A stretch of 59,024 bases of DNA from Candidatus Gemmiger stercoripullorum (lineage in GTDB: Bacteria; Bacillota; Clostridia; Oscillospirales; Ruminococcaceae). Under the pieces are notes generated by a model, which saw only the letters and a program-made list of their open reading frames with translations, searched no databases and was not told where the DNA came from. The stretch is from positions 1 through 59,024 of the forward strand of contig DWXD01000069.1 of assembly GCA_019119365.1 (NCBI GenBank), in the 5' to 3' direction. Position 1 is the stretch's first letter; each line of letters begins with the position of its first letter. Of the stretch, positions 50,873 through 58,955 are shown piece by piece. Position numbers and translations under genes: made by a program.

Positions 50873-50978
50873 GCGCCAAGGACCGCCATGGCCGACGCCG
50901 CGGTTTTGAGAGGATCGTTGTTGACACCATCCTTTGGCCTGCCGGATAAGGGCCCGGAAATGTTCCTTCCACAGCCCG

Positions 50979-51030
50979 AAAAAGCGTTCTCCCCGGGAAG
51001 TTTTTCATCTTCCCGGGGAGAACGCTTTTT
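50979..51030. terminator. 22-bp bidirectional terminator
   Basis: AAAAAGCGTTCTCCCCGGGAAG (50979-51000) is perfectly complementary to 51009-51030 around an 8-base loop, giving T-runs on both strands for the convergent NYN and membrane-protein genes. Its right end reaches the membrane-protein stop codon. Confidence 0.92.
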
Positions 51031-52925
51031 TATGTGATTTTATAGACCCGTACCGCCTCGTTCTCGTACCACAGCTCGTACCGCTGGGCGTACCAGCCTT
51101 CGTCGCCGCCGTACTGGGTCAGGGCGGTCGTGTCAAACACGGCGTAATCGACGCCCCAGGCGGCCAGCGTCCGGGCGTCCGGCTGCGCATACAGGCTGAC
51201 CATCGCGCTGTATTCGTCGCTGTAATCCAGCCCGTGGTAGTATAAAAACGTCGCCGCGCCGCACAGGATCTGCCGCCCGGCCAGGCTGCACACCGGGGCC
51301 AGGTGGCTGTCCGGCGCCAAAAACAGCGCGTCGGCCTCGGCGTGTTCGTCTACATATTCCGCCAGCGCGATGTCCGCCGCGCTCCACTGCACATAATCGC
51401 TGACCAGCTCGCGCCCGACGGTCAGCACGCTGCCGAACATGCCCAGAAAGCACACGCCGGCCAGCCCCGCCGCCCGCACGGCCGCCGGGCGCAGCGCGGC
51501 GAACGCATCCCACAAAAGCCCGGCCGCCAGCACGCAGCCGAGAAAGTGCCAGATGTACAAAAGCTTGTTGTTATCGTACAGGTTTGTCTGGAACACAACA
51601 CATTCGGCCACCGCCCACACCAGCGCCCCGCCGCCGTAAAACCAGCGCTGCTTTGGCTTGGCGTGGATAAACGCCGGGACCAGCAGCAGATACACAACGC
51701 CGATGTTTTTGATGTAGAACCAGAAGTAATTGTCCTTGAAACCGCCGTCATTGTTGACCCAGTTGAAGTGCAGCCGCAGCATGTTTTCGCCGTTGACCGC
51801 ATGGCCGATCACGGTGCCCAGCGTCTCAGGCAGCCACACGGCCGCGCACAGCGCCGCCAGCCCGGCCCAGGGCAGCAGCACGGCGCGCGTGTGCGGGCGG
51901 GCGGCCAGCGTGTACACGCCGCACACAAGGCAGCACAGCACCAGCGCCAGCGCTGCGTGCGTCTGGATCAGCGGCAGCGGCAGCACCAGCACGGCCAGCG
52001 GCCCCCACAGCCGCGCTTCACCCTGCATGGCGAACCGCCACAAAAGATACAGCGCGGCGAACAGCACGCACCAGCCCAGCAGCGTCGCGCGCTGCGGCGC
52101 CAGCAGGTCGACGATCGGGTTGACCCACAAAATGTTCTTTTCGGTATAGTTGGTCGGCGTCGTATAGTAGCCGGTAAAGATCGAGGCAAAATCCTCCGCG
52201 CTGCCAAGAAAATAGAAAAAGCCGAACCCGCTGCCCATAAAAAACAGCCAGAACGCAAGGCACGCGCGCGCCGCGCAGCCCAGCATCGCCCGCGCCAGCT
52301 GCCACGCCATGCCGAACACGGCCACCAGCGCTGGGACCAGCGGCAGCAGGTAGGCGAACCGCAGCCCGGCCCCCAGCAGCAGGAAAACGCTCGAGACCGT
52401 CTCGCACAAAAACGGGTAGCCCATCGCCACATCCCCGGCCAGCATCGGCTCCACCGGCGGGAACAGCCCGCGCACGGCGATGCTCTTGATGTAAGCCAGG
52501 TGCAGCCCCAAATCGCCGTAGCAGCTCTGCCCGGTGTGGTACGTTCCGTTCACTTCATGCAGGATATGCGTGTGCAAAAGCCAGAGCGTCAGCGCCAGCA
52601 CCGGCAAAACGCAGGCGGCCGCGGCGGCCGTATCCCGGTCAAAGCGCGGCCGCATCCGCACAAACCCCGGGGCGAAGCGCAAAACGAGCGCCAGCGCCAG
52701 CGCCGCCGCCCCGCCCGCCAGCGCCGCCCCGGGCGTAAAGCCCAGCGCCAGCGCCGCCAGCGCGGGCAGCGCAGCCAGAAAGCTGACGCCGAACGCGCAC
52801 CCCAGCGGCACGGCCACCGCGGCCGGCGCACGCGGCAGCGCGCGGCGGGCCGCCAGCCACCCGGCGGCCAGAAATACGGCCAGATACAAAAGGCACCCCG
52901 CGGCGGATGCGGCGGTCGTGTGCAT
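51030..52925 (-). CDS. Large polytopic membrane protein, GT-C-like
   Basis: A 631-residue membrane protein with about 13 hydrophobic helices and a C-terminal soluble part of about 150 residues. An early extracytoplasmic loop has HTHILHEVNGTYHTGQSCYGD LGLH-like acidic/His motifs and a following PMLAGDVAMGYPF, a layout common in GT-C-type glycosyltransferases or O-unit handling proteins. I cannot name the family. Start set at ATG 52925 (GGGGAGGG six bases upstream of GTGATG) rather than GTG 52928. It overlaps the stop of the upstream radical SAM gene by one base, so they are translationally coupled. Confidence 0.72.
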   Translation of the reverse strand: MHTTAASAAGCLLYLAVFLAAGWLAARRALPRAPAAVAVPLGCAFGVSFLAALPALAALALGFTPGAALAGGAAALALALVLRFAPGFVRMRPRFDRDTAAAAACVLPVLALTLWLLHTHILHEVNGTYHTGQSCYGDLGLHLAYIKSIAVRGLFPPVEPMLAGDVAMGYPFLCETVSSVFLLLGAGLRFAYLLPLVPALVAVFGMAWQLARAMLGCAARACLAFWLFFMGSGFGFFYFLGSAEDFASIFTGYYTTPTNYTEKNILWVNPIVDLLAPQRATLLGWCVLFAALYLLWRFAMQGEARLWGPLAVLVLPLPLIQTHAALALVLCCLVCGVYTLAARPHTRAVLLPWAGLAALCAAVWLPETLGTVIGHAVNGENMLRLHFNWVNNDGGFKDNYFWFYIKNIGVVYLLLVPAFIHAKPKQRWFYGGGALVWAVAECVVFQTNLYDNNKLLYIWHFLGCVLAAGLLWDAFAALRPAAVRAAGLAGVCFLGMFGSVLTVGRELVSDYVQWSAADIALAEYVDEHAEADALFLAPDSHLAPVCSLAGRQILCGAATFLYYHGLDYSDEYSAMVSLYAQPDARTLAAWGVDYAVFDTTALTQYGGDEGWYAQRYELWYENEAVRVYKIT

Positions 52926-53854
52926 CACAGTCCCTCCCCGTCAAACGGCGGGGTGTATTCCTCCCGCGCGCTGCTTTTCTCCTGCATGTACCCTTCGGTC
53001 AGGCCCAGCGCCAGCGCCGCGTCCACGACCTTGCGGTATTCGTAGCTTGTGATGCGCCGCCCCAGCCCGTGCGCAGCCGCGTGATAGAACGGCGTGAACT
53101 GGCTCATCAGGCTCAGCAGAAACGGCACGCCGGTCTCTTTTTTCAGCGCGGCCAGCCGCTGCAGAACGGCCCGGCTGTCGTCCGTGTGGCCGGGCAGCGC
53201 CAGATGCCGCACAATCACCCCGCGCTGCAGGTAGCCTTCGCCGTCGTACACCGGCGCGCCGGTCTGCGCCAGCATCGCGCGCAGCGCGGCTTCAGCGGCG
53301 GCGGGGTAGTCCTGCGCGCGGGAAAGTTCGGCCGCCAGGGCGGGGGAGGCGTATTTGTAATCGGTCAGCCAGATGTCCACATACGGCGCCAGCGCCCGCA
53401 CCGTCTCCACCGTTTCATACCCGCCGGTGTTGTACACCACCGGCAGCGCCAGCCCGCCCACACGCGCGGCGTCCAGCGCGGGCAGCACCCACGGCAGCCA
53501 CTGCGTCGCCGTGACCAGGTTGATGTTTTTCGCGCCCTGCTGCTGCAGTTCCAGGAAGATCTCCGCCAGCCGCCCGGCGCTGATATTCCGCCCCGCGCCC
53601 TCCTGGCTGATCGGGTAGTTCTGGCAGTAGCAGCACCCCAGCGCGCAGCCGCTGAAAAACACCGTGCCGCTGCCGGTGTGGGCCTGCGGGTCGCCGCTCA
53701 GGCACGGCTCCTCCCAATGGTGCAGCGCGGCGCGCGCGGCCCGCAGCACGCTTCCCGCGCCGCACACGCCGGTCTGCCCCGCGGCGCGGTTTGCCCCGCA
53801 GGCGCGGGGGCACAGGGTACAATGCCTGGGTAGGTTTGGCTTGGGCAGCTGCAT
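52925..53854 (-). CDS. Radical SAM protein, PflX-like (pyruvate formate-lyase activase homologue)
   Basis: A 309-residue radical SAM enzyme of the PflX (COG1313) type. The N-terminal cysteine cluster (HCTLCPRACGANR and GVCGAG) precedes the SAM cluster motif C70-x3-C74-x2-C77 (GCALGCCYCQN; an extra C75 is present). Further motifs are NLVTATQW, PVVYNTGGYE, DIWLTDYKY and RHLALPGHTDD. The target protein is not known; PflX proteins look like glycyl-radical activases. Start is ATG 53854 with AGGAGGT upstream; the much longer frame runs antisense into deoD and is not real. Confidence 0.85.
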   Translation of the reverse strand: MQLPKPNLPRHCTLCPRACGANRAAGQTGVCGAGSVLRAARAALHHWEEPCLSGDPQAHTGSGTVFFSGCALGCCYCQNYPISQEGAGRNISAGRLAEIFLELQQQGAKNINLVTATQWLPWVLPALDAARVGGLALPVVYNTGGYETVETVRALAPYVDIWLTDYKYASPALAAELSRAQDYPAAAEAALRAMLAQTGAPVYDGEGYLQRGVIVRHLALPGHTDDSRAVLQRLAALKKETGVPFLLSLMSQFTPFYHAAAHGLGRRITSYEYRKVVDAALALGLTEGYMQEKSSAREEYTPPFDGEGL

Positions 53855-53942
53855 GGCGTTTACCTCCTGCGGTAAAATTTGCATCAAAACGGGCGCGCGG
53901 CCCACTTTCTTTACAAACAGTTTAGCACAAAACGGCAAAATG

Positions 53943-53951
53943 TGGTATACT
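53943..53951 (+). promoter_or_regulatory. Extended -10 promoter of deoD
   Basis: TGG followed by TATACT (53946-53951) forms an extended -10, with TTAGCA 18 bp upstream as a weak -35. The transcript would start about 75 bases ahead of the deoD ATG. Confidence 0.55.
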
Positions 53952-54031
53952 ATATCCAACGCCGGTTGGCTTTCCGGCGCGCTTTGCGCTGCGCCGTTAA
54001 TTTTTTGCTTTGACAGAAGGAGGCGTTTTCT

Positions 54032-54751
54032 ATGTCTACCCCCCACAACCGCGCCGAAAACGGCGATTTCGCCAAAATCGTCCTCATGCCCGGCGACCCG
54101 CTGCGCGCCCAATTCATCGCCGAGACCTTCCTTGAATCCCCGCGCCTTGTCACCGATGTGCGCGGCATGCTCGGCTATACCGGGACCTACCAGGGCCGCC
54201 CGGTCAGCGTCATGGGCAGCGGCATGGGCATGCCGTCCATCGGCATCTATTCGTATGAACTCTACACCCAGTACGGCGTCGAGAGCATCATCCGCATCGG
54301 CTCGGCCGGTTCCTATACCGAAAAAGCCCGCCTGTTCGACGTCGTCCTCGCCACCGGCGCATACTCCGAGAGCAGCTACGCCGCCACCCAGTCCGGCGAC
54401 AGCAGCGACATCCAGCGCCCGAGCGAAGCGCTCAACGCCGCGCTGCGCCGCAGCGCCGCGGCCCAGGGCATCCCGCTGATCGAAGGCATCATCCATTCTT
54501 CGGATGTGTTCTACCGCCAGCCCAGCGACCAAAAACCGACCTACTGGGAGCGCCTGCGCGATGAAAAAGGCTGCCTCGCCGTCGAGATGGAGAGCTTCGC
54601 GCTGTTCCACAACGCCAAAGTCCTCGGCAAGCACGCGGCCTGCCTGCTGACCATCTCGGACAGCTTCGTCTCGCCCGAAGCGACGACCGCCGAACAGCGC
54701 CAGACCAGCTTTACGGCGATGATGAAGGTCGCGCTGGGGGCGCAGCTGTGA
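54032..54751 (+). CDS. deoD: Purine-nucleoside phosphorylase, DeoD type
   Basis: Phosphorolyses purine (deoxy)nucleosides to base and (deoxy)ribose-1-phosphate. The 239-residue hexameric-type enzyme shows KIVLMPGDPLRAQFIAETFLE-like start (about 15-35), GSGMGMPSIGIYSYEL, RIGSAGSY, CLAVEMESFALF and the catalytic SDSF near the C-terminal third. AGAAGGAGG lies upstream of the ATG. It heads a nucleoside-salvage string: deoD, cdd, a BMP lipoprotein, a permease remnant and pdp. Confidence 0.94.
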   Translation: MSTPHNRAENGDFAKIVLMPGDPLRAQFIAETFLESPRLVTDVRGMLGYTGTYQGRPVSVMGSGMGMPSIGIYSYELYTQYGVESIIRIGSAGSYTEKARLFDVVLATGAYSESSYAATQSGDSSDIQRPSEALNAALRRSAAAQGIPLIEGIIHSSDVFYRQPSDQKPTYWERLRDEKGCLAVEMESFALFHNAKVLGKHAACLLTISDSFVSPEATTAEQRQTSFTAMMKVALGAQL

Positions 54752-55200
54752 GCGCCCCGCTGCCGCGCGCGCAGGCCGCCGCGCTGATCCGCGCCGCGTT
54801 TGAAGCGCGCCGCTTCGCCTATGTGCCGTACTCCCGCTTTGCGGTGGGCGCGGCGCTGCAGGCCAAAGACGGCCGCGTCTTCACCGGCTGCAACATCGAA
54901 AACGCGGGCTACACCCCGACCAACTGCGCCGAGCGCACCGCGCTGTTCAAGGCAGTCAGCGAGGGCGTCACCCGCTTTTCCGCCATTGCCATTGTCGGCA
55001 GCCTGCAGGGCAAGCGCAACGAACTGCCCACCGGCCCCTGCGGCGTCTGCCGCCAGGCGCTGTTCGAGTTCGGCGGCCCGGACCTCATCGTTCTGATGGC
55101 CAAAAGCGAGGACGATTATATCGAGACGACGCTCGGCGCGCTGCTGCCTTACGGCTTCGGCCCCGCCAACCTCGAGATGGACCCGCTGCCCGCCGAATAA
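54748..55200 (+). CDS. cdd: Cytidine deaminase
   Basis: Converts (deoxy)cytidine to (deoxy)uridine. The 150-residue enzyme has the zinc-site motifs C59-A-E61 (TNCAERTALF) and PCGVC (C97, C100), and the CNIENAGY substrate loop. Start is GTG 54748, overlapping the deoD stop (GTGA), so the genes are translationally coupled. The C-terminal tail is longer than in the shortest Cdd proteins but within range. Confidence 0.95.
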   Translation: MSAPLPRAQAAALIRAAFEARRFAYVPYSRFAVGAALQAKDGRVFTGCNIENAGYTPTNCAERTALFKAVSEGVTRFSAIAIVGSLQGKRNELPTGPCGVCRQALFEFGGPDLIVLMAKSEDDYIETTLGALLPYGFGPANLEMDPLPAE

Positions 55201-55225
55201 ACCACGCATAAGGAGCTTATTGTTC

Positions 55226-56467
55226 ATGATTCAGTTTTCTTCCGCCGCCCGCCGCCTGCGCCGCGCGCTGGCCGGGGCGCTGTGCGGCGCGCTGGCCCTT
55301 GGCCTGTGCGCCTGCGGCGCGCCCGCTTCCGCCCCGGCCGAGACCGAAGCGCCCGCCCCGGCGCAGATCGAGGACGCCACCTACCGCCTGACGCCGGAAG
55401 CCGGCCCGCAGGAGGACGCCTCCGGCGCGTCCAAAGCGGCGGACGGCGGCGAACCGGAAGATGCGCTGCAGGACCGCGGGGCGCTGATCGCCTTTGCGGC
55501 TGGGTCCGCCTACGGGCTGGACAACGGCCCCGACGCGGCCGTCTGGCGCGGCGTGCAGACCTTTGCCGCCACTTTCGGCTATGCAGCGCAGTCCTTCGTC
55601 ACGCAGGACGAGACCCCCGAAGCATGCGCCGCCGTCCTGCGCGAAGCGGCCGAGAGCGGGGCGGAGCTTGTTGTCTGCCGCGGCGACGCCATGGCTGGCG
55701 CGCTGTTTGAAATGCAGCGCAGCTACCCGACCGTCAGCTACCTGCTGCTGGAAGGCGAGCCCCACAGCGAGGATTACGCCTCCTACGAGACGACGATCAA
55801 CACCCACTGCGTGCTGTTCGCGGTCGAGCAGGCCGGGTATCTGGCCGGGTACGCCGCCGTGCGCGAAGGCTACACGGCGCTCGGCTTTGTCGGGGCCGAT
55901 TCCATGCCCGAGACTGTGCGCTACTGCACCGGCATGATGCAGGGCGCGGAGGCCGCCGCCGAGCGCGAAGGCCAGCAGGTGCGCCTGGAAGTCTGGCTGG
56001 TCGGCAGCGGCGCGGCGGACGACGCCGTTACCGCCCGCATGAGCAGCTGGTACGCCGACGGCGTGCAGCTCATCGTCCCGGCTGGCGGCCGTCTGGTCGA
56101 AAGCTGCATCGCGGCCGCGCAGGCGTCGGGCGGCCGGGTGCTCAACGCCGGGTGGGACGCCGCGGCGTTGGACCCTTCGGTGCTTTCCAGCACGCTGCTC
56201 AACTACTCGGTCGTCACCCAGCGCAAGCTGTATGATTTCTTTACGGCTGGCAACTGGGGCGACCAGGCTTCCCGAACCGAACGCCTCGACGCTTCCGCCG
56301 CGGCCATCAGTATGCCGTTGACCGGCTGGCCCTTCAGCCGCTTCACGCGGGAGGATTATACCGAACTGTACACGGGCCTGTACGACGGCACGCTGCGGGT
56401 CGAGCGCTACTCCGACCTTGCCACGCTGCCCGAGACCCCGAACGTTGCGGTCAACGTCGTGAACTGA
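55226..56467 (+). CDS. BMP-family nucleoside-binding lipoprotein (PnrA/BmpA-like)
   Basis: A substrate-binding lipoprotein for a nucleoside ABC importer, 413 residues. The signal peptide (ALAGALCGALALGLCAC) ends in a lipobox with Cys near residue 32. The Bmp domain (about 85-395) shows the recurring GxxxxAVWRGVQTF, ADLVVCRGD-like segment AELVVCRGDAMAG, AVEQAGYLAGYAAV, LGFVGADSM, NAGWDAAALDPSVLSST and LNYSVVTQRKLYDF. Start is ATG 55226 with AAGGAGC; an in-frame TTG six bases earlier is too close to it. A nucleoside ligand is inferred from neighbours. The matching ATPase and most of the permeases are missing downstream. Confidence 0.88.
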   Translation: MIQFSSAARRLRRALAGALCGALALGLCACGAPASAPAETEAPAPAQIEDATYRLTPEAGPQEDASGASKAADGGEPEDALQDRGALIAFAAGSAYGLDNGPDAAVWRGVQTFAATFGYAAQSFVTQDETPEACAAVLREAAESGAELVVCRGDAMAGALFEMQRSYPTVSYLLLEGEPHSEDYASYETTINTHCVLFAVEQAGYLAGYAAVREGYTALGFVGADSMPETVRYCTGMMQGAEAAAEREGQQVRLEVWLVGSGAADDAVTARMSSWYADGVQLIVPAGGRLVESCIAAAQASGGRVLNAGWDAAALDPSVLSSTLLNYSVVTQRKLYDFFTAGNWGDQASRTERLDASAAAISMPLTGWPFSRFTREDYTELYTGLYDGTLRVERYSDLATLPETPNVAVNVVN

Positions 56468-56512
56468 CCCGCTGCGCGGCGCGCGGTAAACAGTTTGTAA
56501 AAAGTCAATGTT

Positions 56513-56541
56513 TTGACACCGCCCGCCGCACTGTGTAAAAT
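56513..56541 (+). promoter_or_regulatory. Strong sigma-A promoter P1
   Basis: Perfect -35 TTGACA (56513-56518), 17-bp spacer, -10 TAAAAT (56536-56541). Confidence 0.8.
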
Positions 56542-56558
56542 ACAAGGAAACTGCGAAG

Positions 56559-56594
56559 GCATAACAAAAGTTTTCCGGCTTTTGTTATGCTTTT
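56559..56594 (+). terminator. Terminator right after promoter P1
   Basis: GCATAACAAAAG (56559-56570) pairs perfectly with CTTTTGTTATGC (56579-56590), followed by TTTTG. Placed only about 10 bases past the expected start of transcription from P1, it may end the lipoprotein operon and also cut short the P1 transcript. Confidence 0.85.
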
Positions 56595-56620
56595 GTAATG
56601 CGGTTTCGTTGTTTTTTACA

Positions 56621-56649
56621 TTGAAAAAACCGTGCAGATGGATTATACT
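56621..56649 (+). promoter_or_regulatory. Sigma-A promoter P2
   Basis: -35 TTGAAA (56621-56626), 17-bp spacer, -10 TATACT (56644-56649). Confidence 0.75.
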
Positions 56650-56660
56650 GAAAATATCCT

Positions 56661-56710
56661 GGCAGACAAGGCCCGCTTTTGCGTGCCCGCGTCTGCCTGC
56701 AGTGGGCACG
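56661..56710 (+). promoter_or_regulatory. Leader with two mutually exclusive stems
   Basis: GGCAGAC (56661-56667) pairs with GTCTGCC (56691-56697). Alternatively CGTGCCC (56682-56688) pairs with GGGCACG (56704-56710). The two cross each other, so they could form a pseudoknot or a switch. This leader leads straight into the permease remnant and may be what is left of the original operon's 5' region. Confidence 0.45.
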
Positions 56711-56724
56711 GGCCCGCCCGCCGG

Positions 56725-57157
56725 GCGGCGCCTGCGCGCCTGCGGCGAACACCCCCAGGCGGCCGATTCGGTCGGCATCAACGTGTACAAGATGCGCTAT
56801 GCGGGCGTGCTGATCTCCGGCCTGCTCGGCGGCATCGGCGGCATGGCCTATATCATTCCCAGCGTTCAGACCTGGAGCTTTGAGGTCGGCGTCGCCGGCA
56901 CGGGCTTCCTGGCGCTGGCCGTCATGATCTTCGGCCAGTGGAAGCCGGTGCACATCTTCGGCGCGGCCATGTTCTTCGCCGTGTTCAAGAGCCTCGCCAA
57001 CATTGCCGATGCGACCTTCCTCGCCCAGCTGGGCTGGTCGTCCAACATCTACAACATGATGCCCTTCATCGCTTCGATGGTCATTCTTGCGTTCACGAGC
57101 AAGAACAGCATGGCACCCAAGGCCGAAGGCATCCCCTATGACAAGGGCAGCCGCTGA
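56725..57157 (+). pseudogene. Truncated nucleoside ABC-transporter permease (C-terminal part)
   Basis: Codons from about 56725 encode RLRACGEHPQAADSVGINVYK and onward to ISGLLGGIGGMAYI, TGFLALAVMIFGQWKP and the C terminus, ending KAEGIPYDKGSR. This is the normal C-terminal half of BMP-linked permeases (NupQ/YufQ type). The first half, with its start codon and ribosome site, is absent; upstream in-frame sequence is unrelated leader DNA. No transporter ATPase or first permease lies between the lipoprotein and this piece. The break falls in a GC palindrome near 56712-56730. A low-level GTG start at 56702 is possible but unsupported. Confidence 0.8.
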
Positions 57158-57164
57158 GCCGGTT

Positions 57165-57300
57165 TAGGGTGTATCGGATCAATCAAAAGTGCTGAAAAGT
57201 TCGCTAAAAAGGTGCGGATGCAAGGCATGAAACCGCAGGAATACGCATGTATTCCAAGGTTTTGCAGCGCAGCAGACAATGCTTTTTAGTAGAAGGAGAC
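57165..57300. repeat. Structured intergenic element, possibly a MITE-like repeat
   Basis: Less GC-rich than its surroundings, it is organised as nested stems: CTAAAAAG (57204-57211) with CTTTTTAG (57282-57289), and inside it AAACC/GGTTT (57230-57262) and GGAATAC/GTATTCC (57238-57255). No open frame fits. The layout suggests a mobile or folded RNA element. Only one copy is in the window. Confidence 0.5.
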
Positions 57301-57304
57301 AGCG

Positions 57305-57404
57305 CCGGGGATTTTTCAGAGACACCCCGGGACCCTGCGTCACAAAAAAGACCCGGGCGGCCGCCGTTGGGGCGCATCTGCGCCGCAGGGCGGCCGCCCT
57401 TTTG
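57305..57404 (+). terminator. Tandem hairpins before pdp, terminator-like
   Basis: CCGGGG/CCCCGG (57305-57330) is followed by a long stem, GGGCGGCCGCC (57355-57365) with GGCGGCCGCCC (57389-57399), then TTTTG. This lies only 20 bases ahead of the pdp start, so it may act as an attenuator for pdp. Confidence 0.6.
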
Positions 57405-57422
57405 ATTTGGAGGTGTACCTTT

Positions 57423-58748
57423 ATGCGGATGTATGACATCATCGCCAAAAAGCGCGACGGCGGCACGCTGAGCGAAGCCGAGATCGCGTTCGCCGTCAAC
57501 GGCTATGTGGCCGGGGATATCCCCGACTACCAGATGAGCGCGCTGCTCATGGCCATCTACCTGCGCGGCATGACCGACGCCGAGACCGCCACCCTCACCG
57601 AGGTCATGGCCAACTCCGGCGACAGGGTCGACCTGTCCTCGATCCCCGGCGTCAAGGTCGACAAACATTCAACCGGCGGCGTGGGGGACAAGACAACGCT
57701 GGTCATTGTGCCCATTGTCGCGGCCTGCGGCGTACCCGTCGCCAAGATGAGCGGCCGCGGCCTCGGCCACACCGGCGGCACCATCGACAAGATGGAGGCC
57801 GTGCCCGGCACCCGCACCTCGCTCACGCAGGAAGAATTCTTCGCCCAGGTGCGCCGCATCGGCCTTTCGGTCATCGGCCAGAGCGGGCAGATCGCCGCGG
57901 CGGACAAGCTGCTCTACGCCCTGCGCGACGTCACGGCCACGGTTGGCTGCATCCCGCTGATCGCCTCCTCGATCATGAGCAAAAAGCTGGCCGCCGGTTC
58001 GGACGCCATCCTGCTCGATGTGACGATGGGCACCGGCGCGTTCATGCAGAACCTCGACGATGCGATCGAACTTGCCCGCCTGATGGTCTCGATCGGCACG
58101 GCGCACGGCCGCAGAATGGCCGCGCTCATCACCGATATGGACAAGCCGCTCGGCCACAACATCGGCAACGCGCTGGAAGTGGCCGAAAGCATGGCCGTTC
58201 TGCAGGGCCGCGGCCCCGCCGATTTGACCGAGGTTTGCCTGCAGCTGGCAGCCAATATGCTTGTGCTGGCGGGCAAGGGCGACCTCACGGCCTGCCGCGC
58301 CATGGCCGAGCGTGCGCTCGCCGACGGCACGGCGTTTGAAAAGTGCTGCCAGATGTTTGAGGCCCAGGGCGGCGACACCCGCGTGCTGCGCGACCCCGGC
58401 CTTTTTGCCAAAGCGCCCTACTGCTACGACCTTGTCGTGCGGGAAGGGGAGGGCTATATCACAGCCAACGACGTCGAGAAGATCGGCAACGCCAGCGTGC
58501 TGCTCGGGGCCGGGCGGCTCAAGAAAGGCGACCCGATCGACTTTTCCGCCGGCATCACGCTGCACAAAAAGCTCGGCGACGCCGTGCGCCCCGGCGACGT
58601 GCTGTGTACGTTCTATGCCAGCGACCCGGCCCTCTTCGCCGCCGCCGAGGAAATGTACCGCAGCGGCCTGACGATCTCCGCCCGGGAGCCTGCCGCCCCG
58701 CCCCTCATCTACGCCCGCGTCACTCCCGAAGGCGTGGAACGCTTCTAA
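57423..58748 (+). CDS. pdp: Pyrimidine-nucleoside phosphorylase
   Basis: Phosphorolyses uridine and thymidine, feeding ribose phosphates into central metabolism. The 441-residue protein has an N-terminal helical domain (DIPDYQMSALLMAIYLRGM), the phosphate loop KHSTGGVGDKTT (81-92), SGRGLGHTGGTIDKME (the family signature, about 110-125), and a C-terminal PYNP domain (about 340-435). Start is ATG 57423 with GGAGGTG upstream. It ends the nucleoside-salvage cluster. DeoA (thymidine phosphorylase) is close; the general architecture fits the Firmicute pyrimidine enzyme. Confidence 0.94.
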   Translation: MRMYDIIAKKRDGGTLSEAEIAFAVNGYVAGDIPDYQMSALLMAIYLRGMTDAETATLTEVMANSGDRVDLSSIPGVKVDKHSTGGVGDKTTLVIVPIVAACGVPVAKMSGRGLGHTGGTIDKMEAVPGTRTSLTQEEFFAQVRRIGLSVIGQSGQIAAADKLLYALRDVTATVGCIPLIASSIMSKKLAAGSDAILLDVTMGTGAFMQNLDDAIELARLMVSIGTAHGRRMAALITDMDKPLGHNIGNALEVAESMAVLQGRGPADLTEVCLQLAANMLVLAGKGDLTACRAMAERALADGTAFEKCCQMFEAQGGDTRVLRDPGLFAKAPYCYDLVVREGEGYITANDVEKIGNASVLLGAGRLKKGDPIDFSAGITLHKKLGDAVRPGDVLCTFYASDPALFAAAEEMYRSGLTISAREPAAPPLIYARVTPEGVERF

Positions 58749-58797
58749 AACCCGCCCCGCCGTGGCATCCGGCACGCCCGCCGTGCCGCAGCAAAAC

Positions 58798-58840
58798 GGC
58801 GCCGGCCCTTGCATCGCAAGGGCCGGCGCCTTTGTCTTTG
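58798..58840 (+). terminator. Terminator of pdp
   Basis: A 15-bp perfect stem, GGCGCCGGCCCTTGC (58798-58812) with 58816-58830, a 3-base loop, then TTTGTCTTTG. Confidence 0.9.
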
Positions 58841-58887
58841 TGCGGCAGGGGAACCGGAAGGGCGGCACAAGCCCGAAAAATCCATAT

Positions 58888-58929
58888 GAAACAAAAAGGA
58901 CCGTGAAACTTACGTTTCACGGTCCTTTT
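58888..58929 (-). terminator. Terminator of the tRNA-Pro transcript
   Basis: AAAAGGACCGTGAAAC (58894-58909) pairs with GTTTCACGGTCCTTTT (58914-58929). The minus strand continues TTTTTGTTT. Confidence 0.85.
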
Positions 58930-58955
58930 GACGGGCTGATCTGACGGCCCTTGTT

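Noticed and set aside
52925-54634. 569-residue frame for the PflX-like protein
   Set aside because: The first 260 residues are antisense to deoD and its promoter; the ATG at 53854 with AGGAGGT is the natural start.
56513-57157. Full-length 214-residue protein for the permease remnant
   Set aside because: Its first 70 residues read through two promoters, a terminator and a leader; only the part from about 56725 matches a permease.
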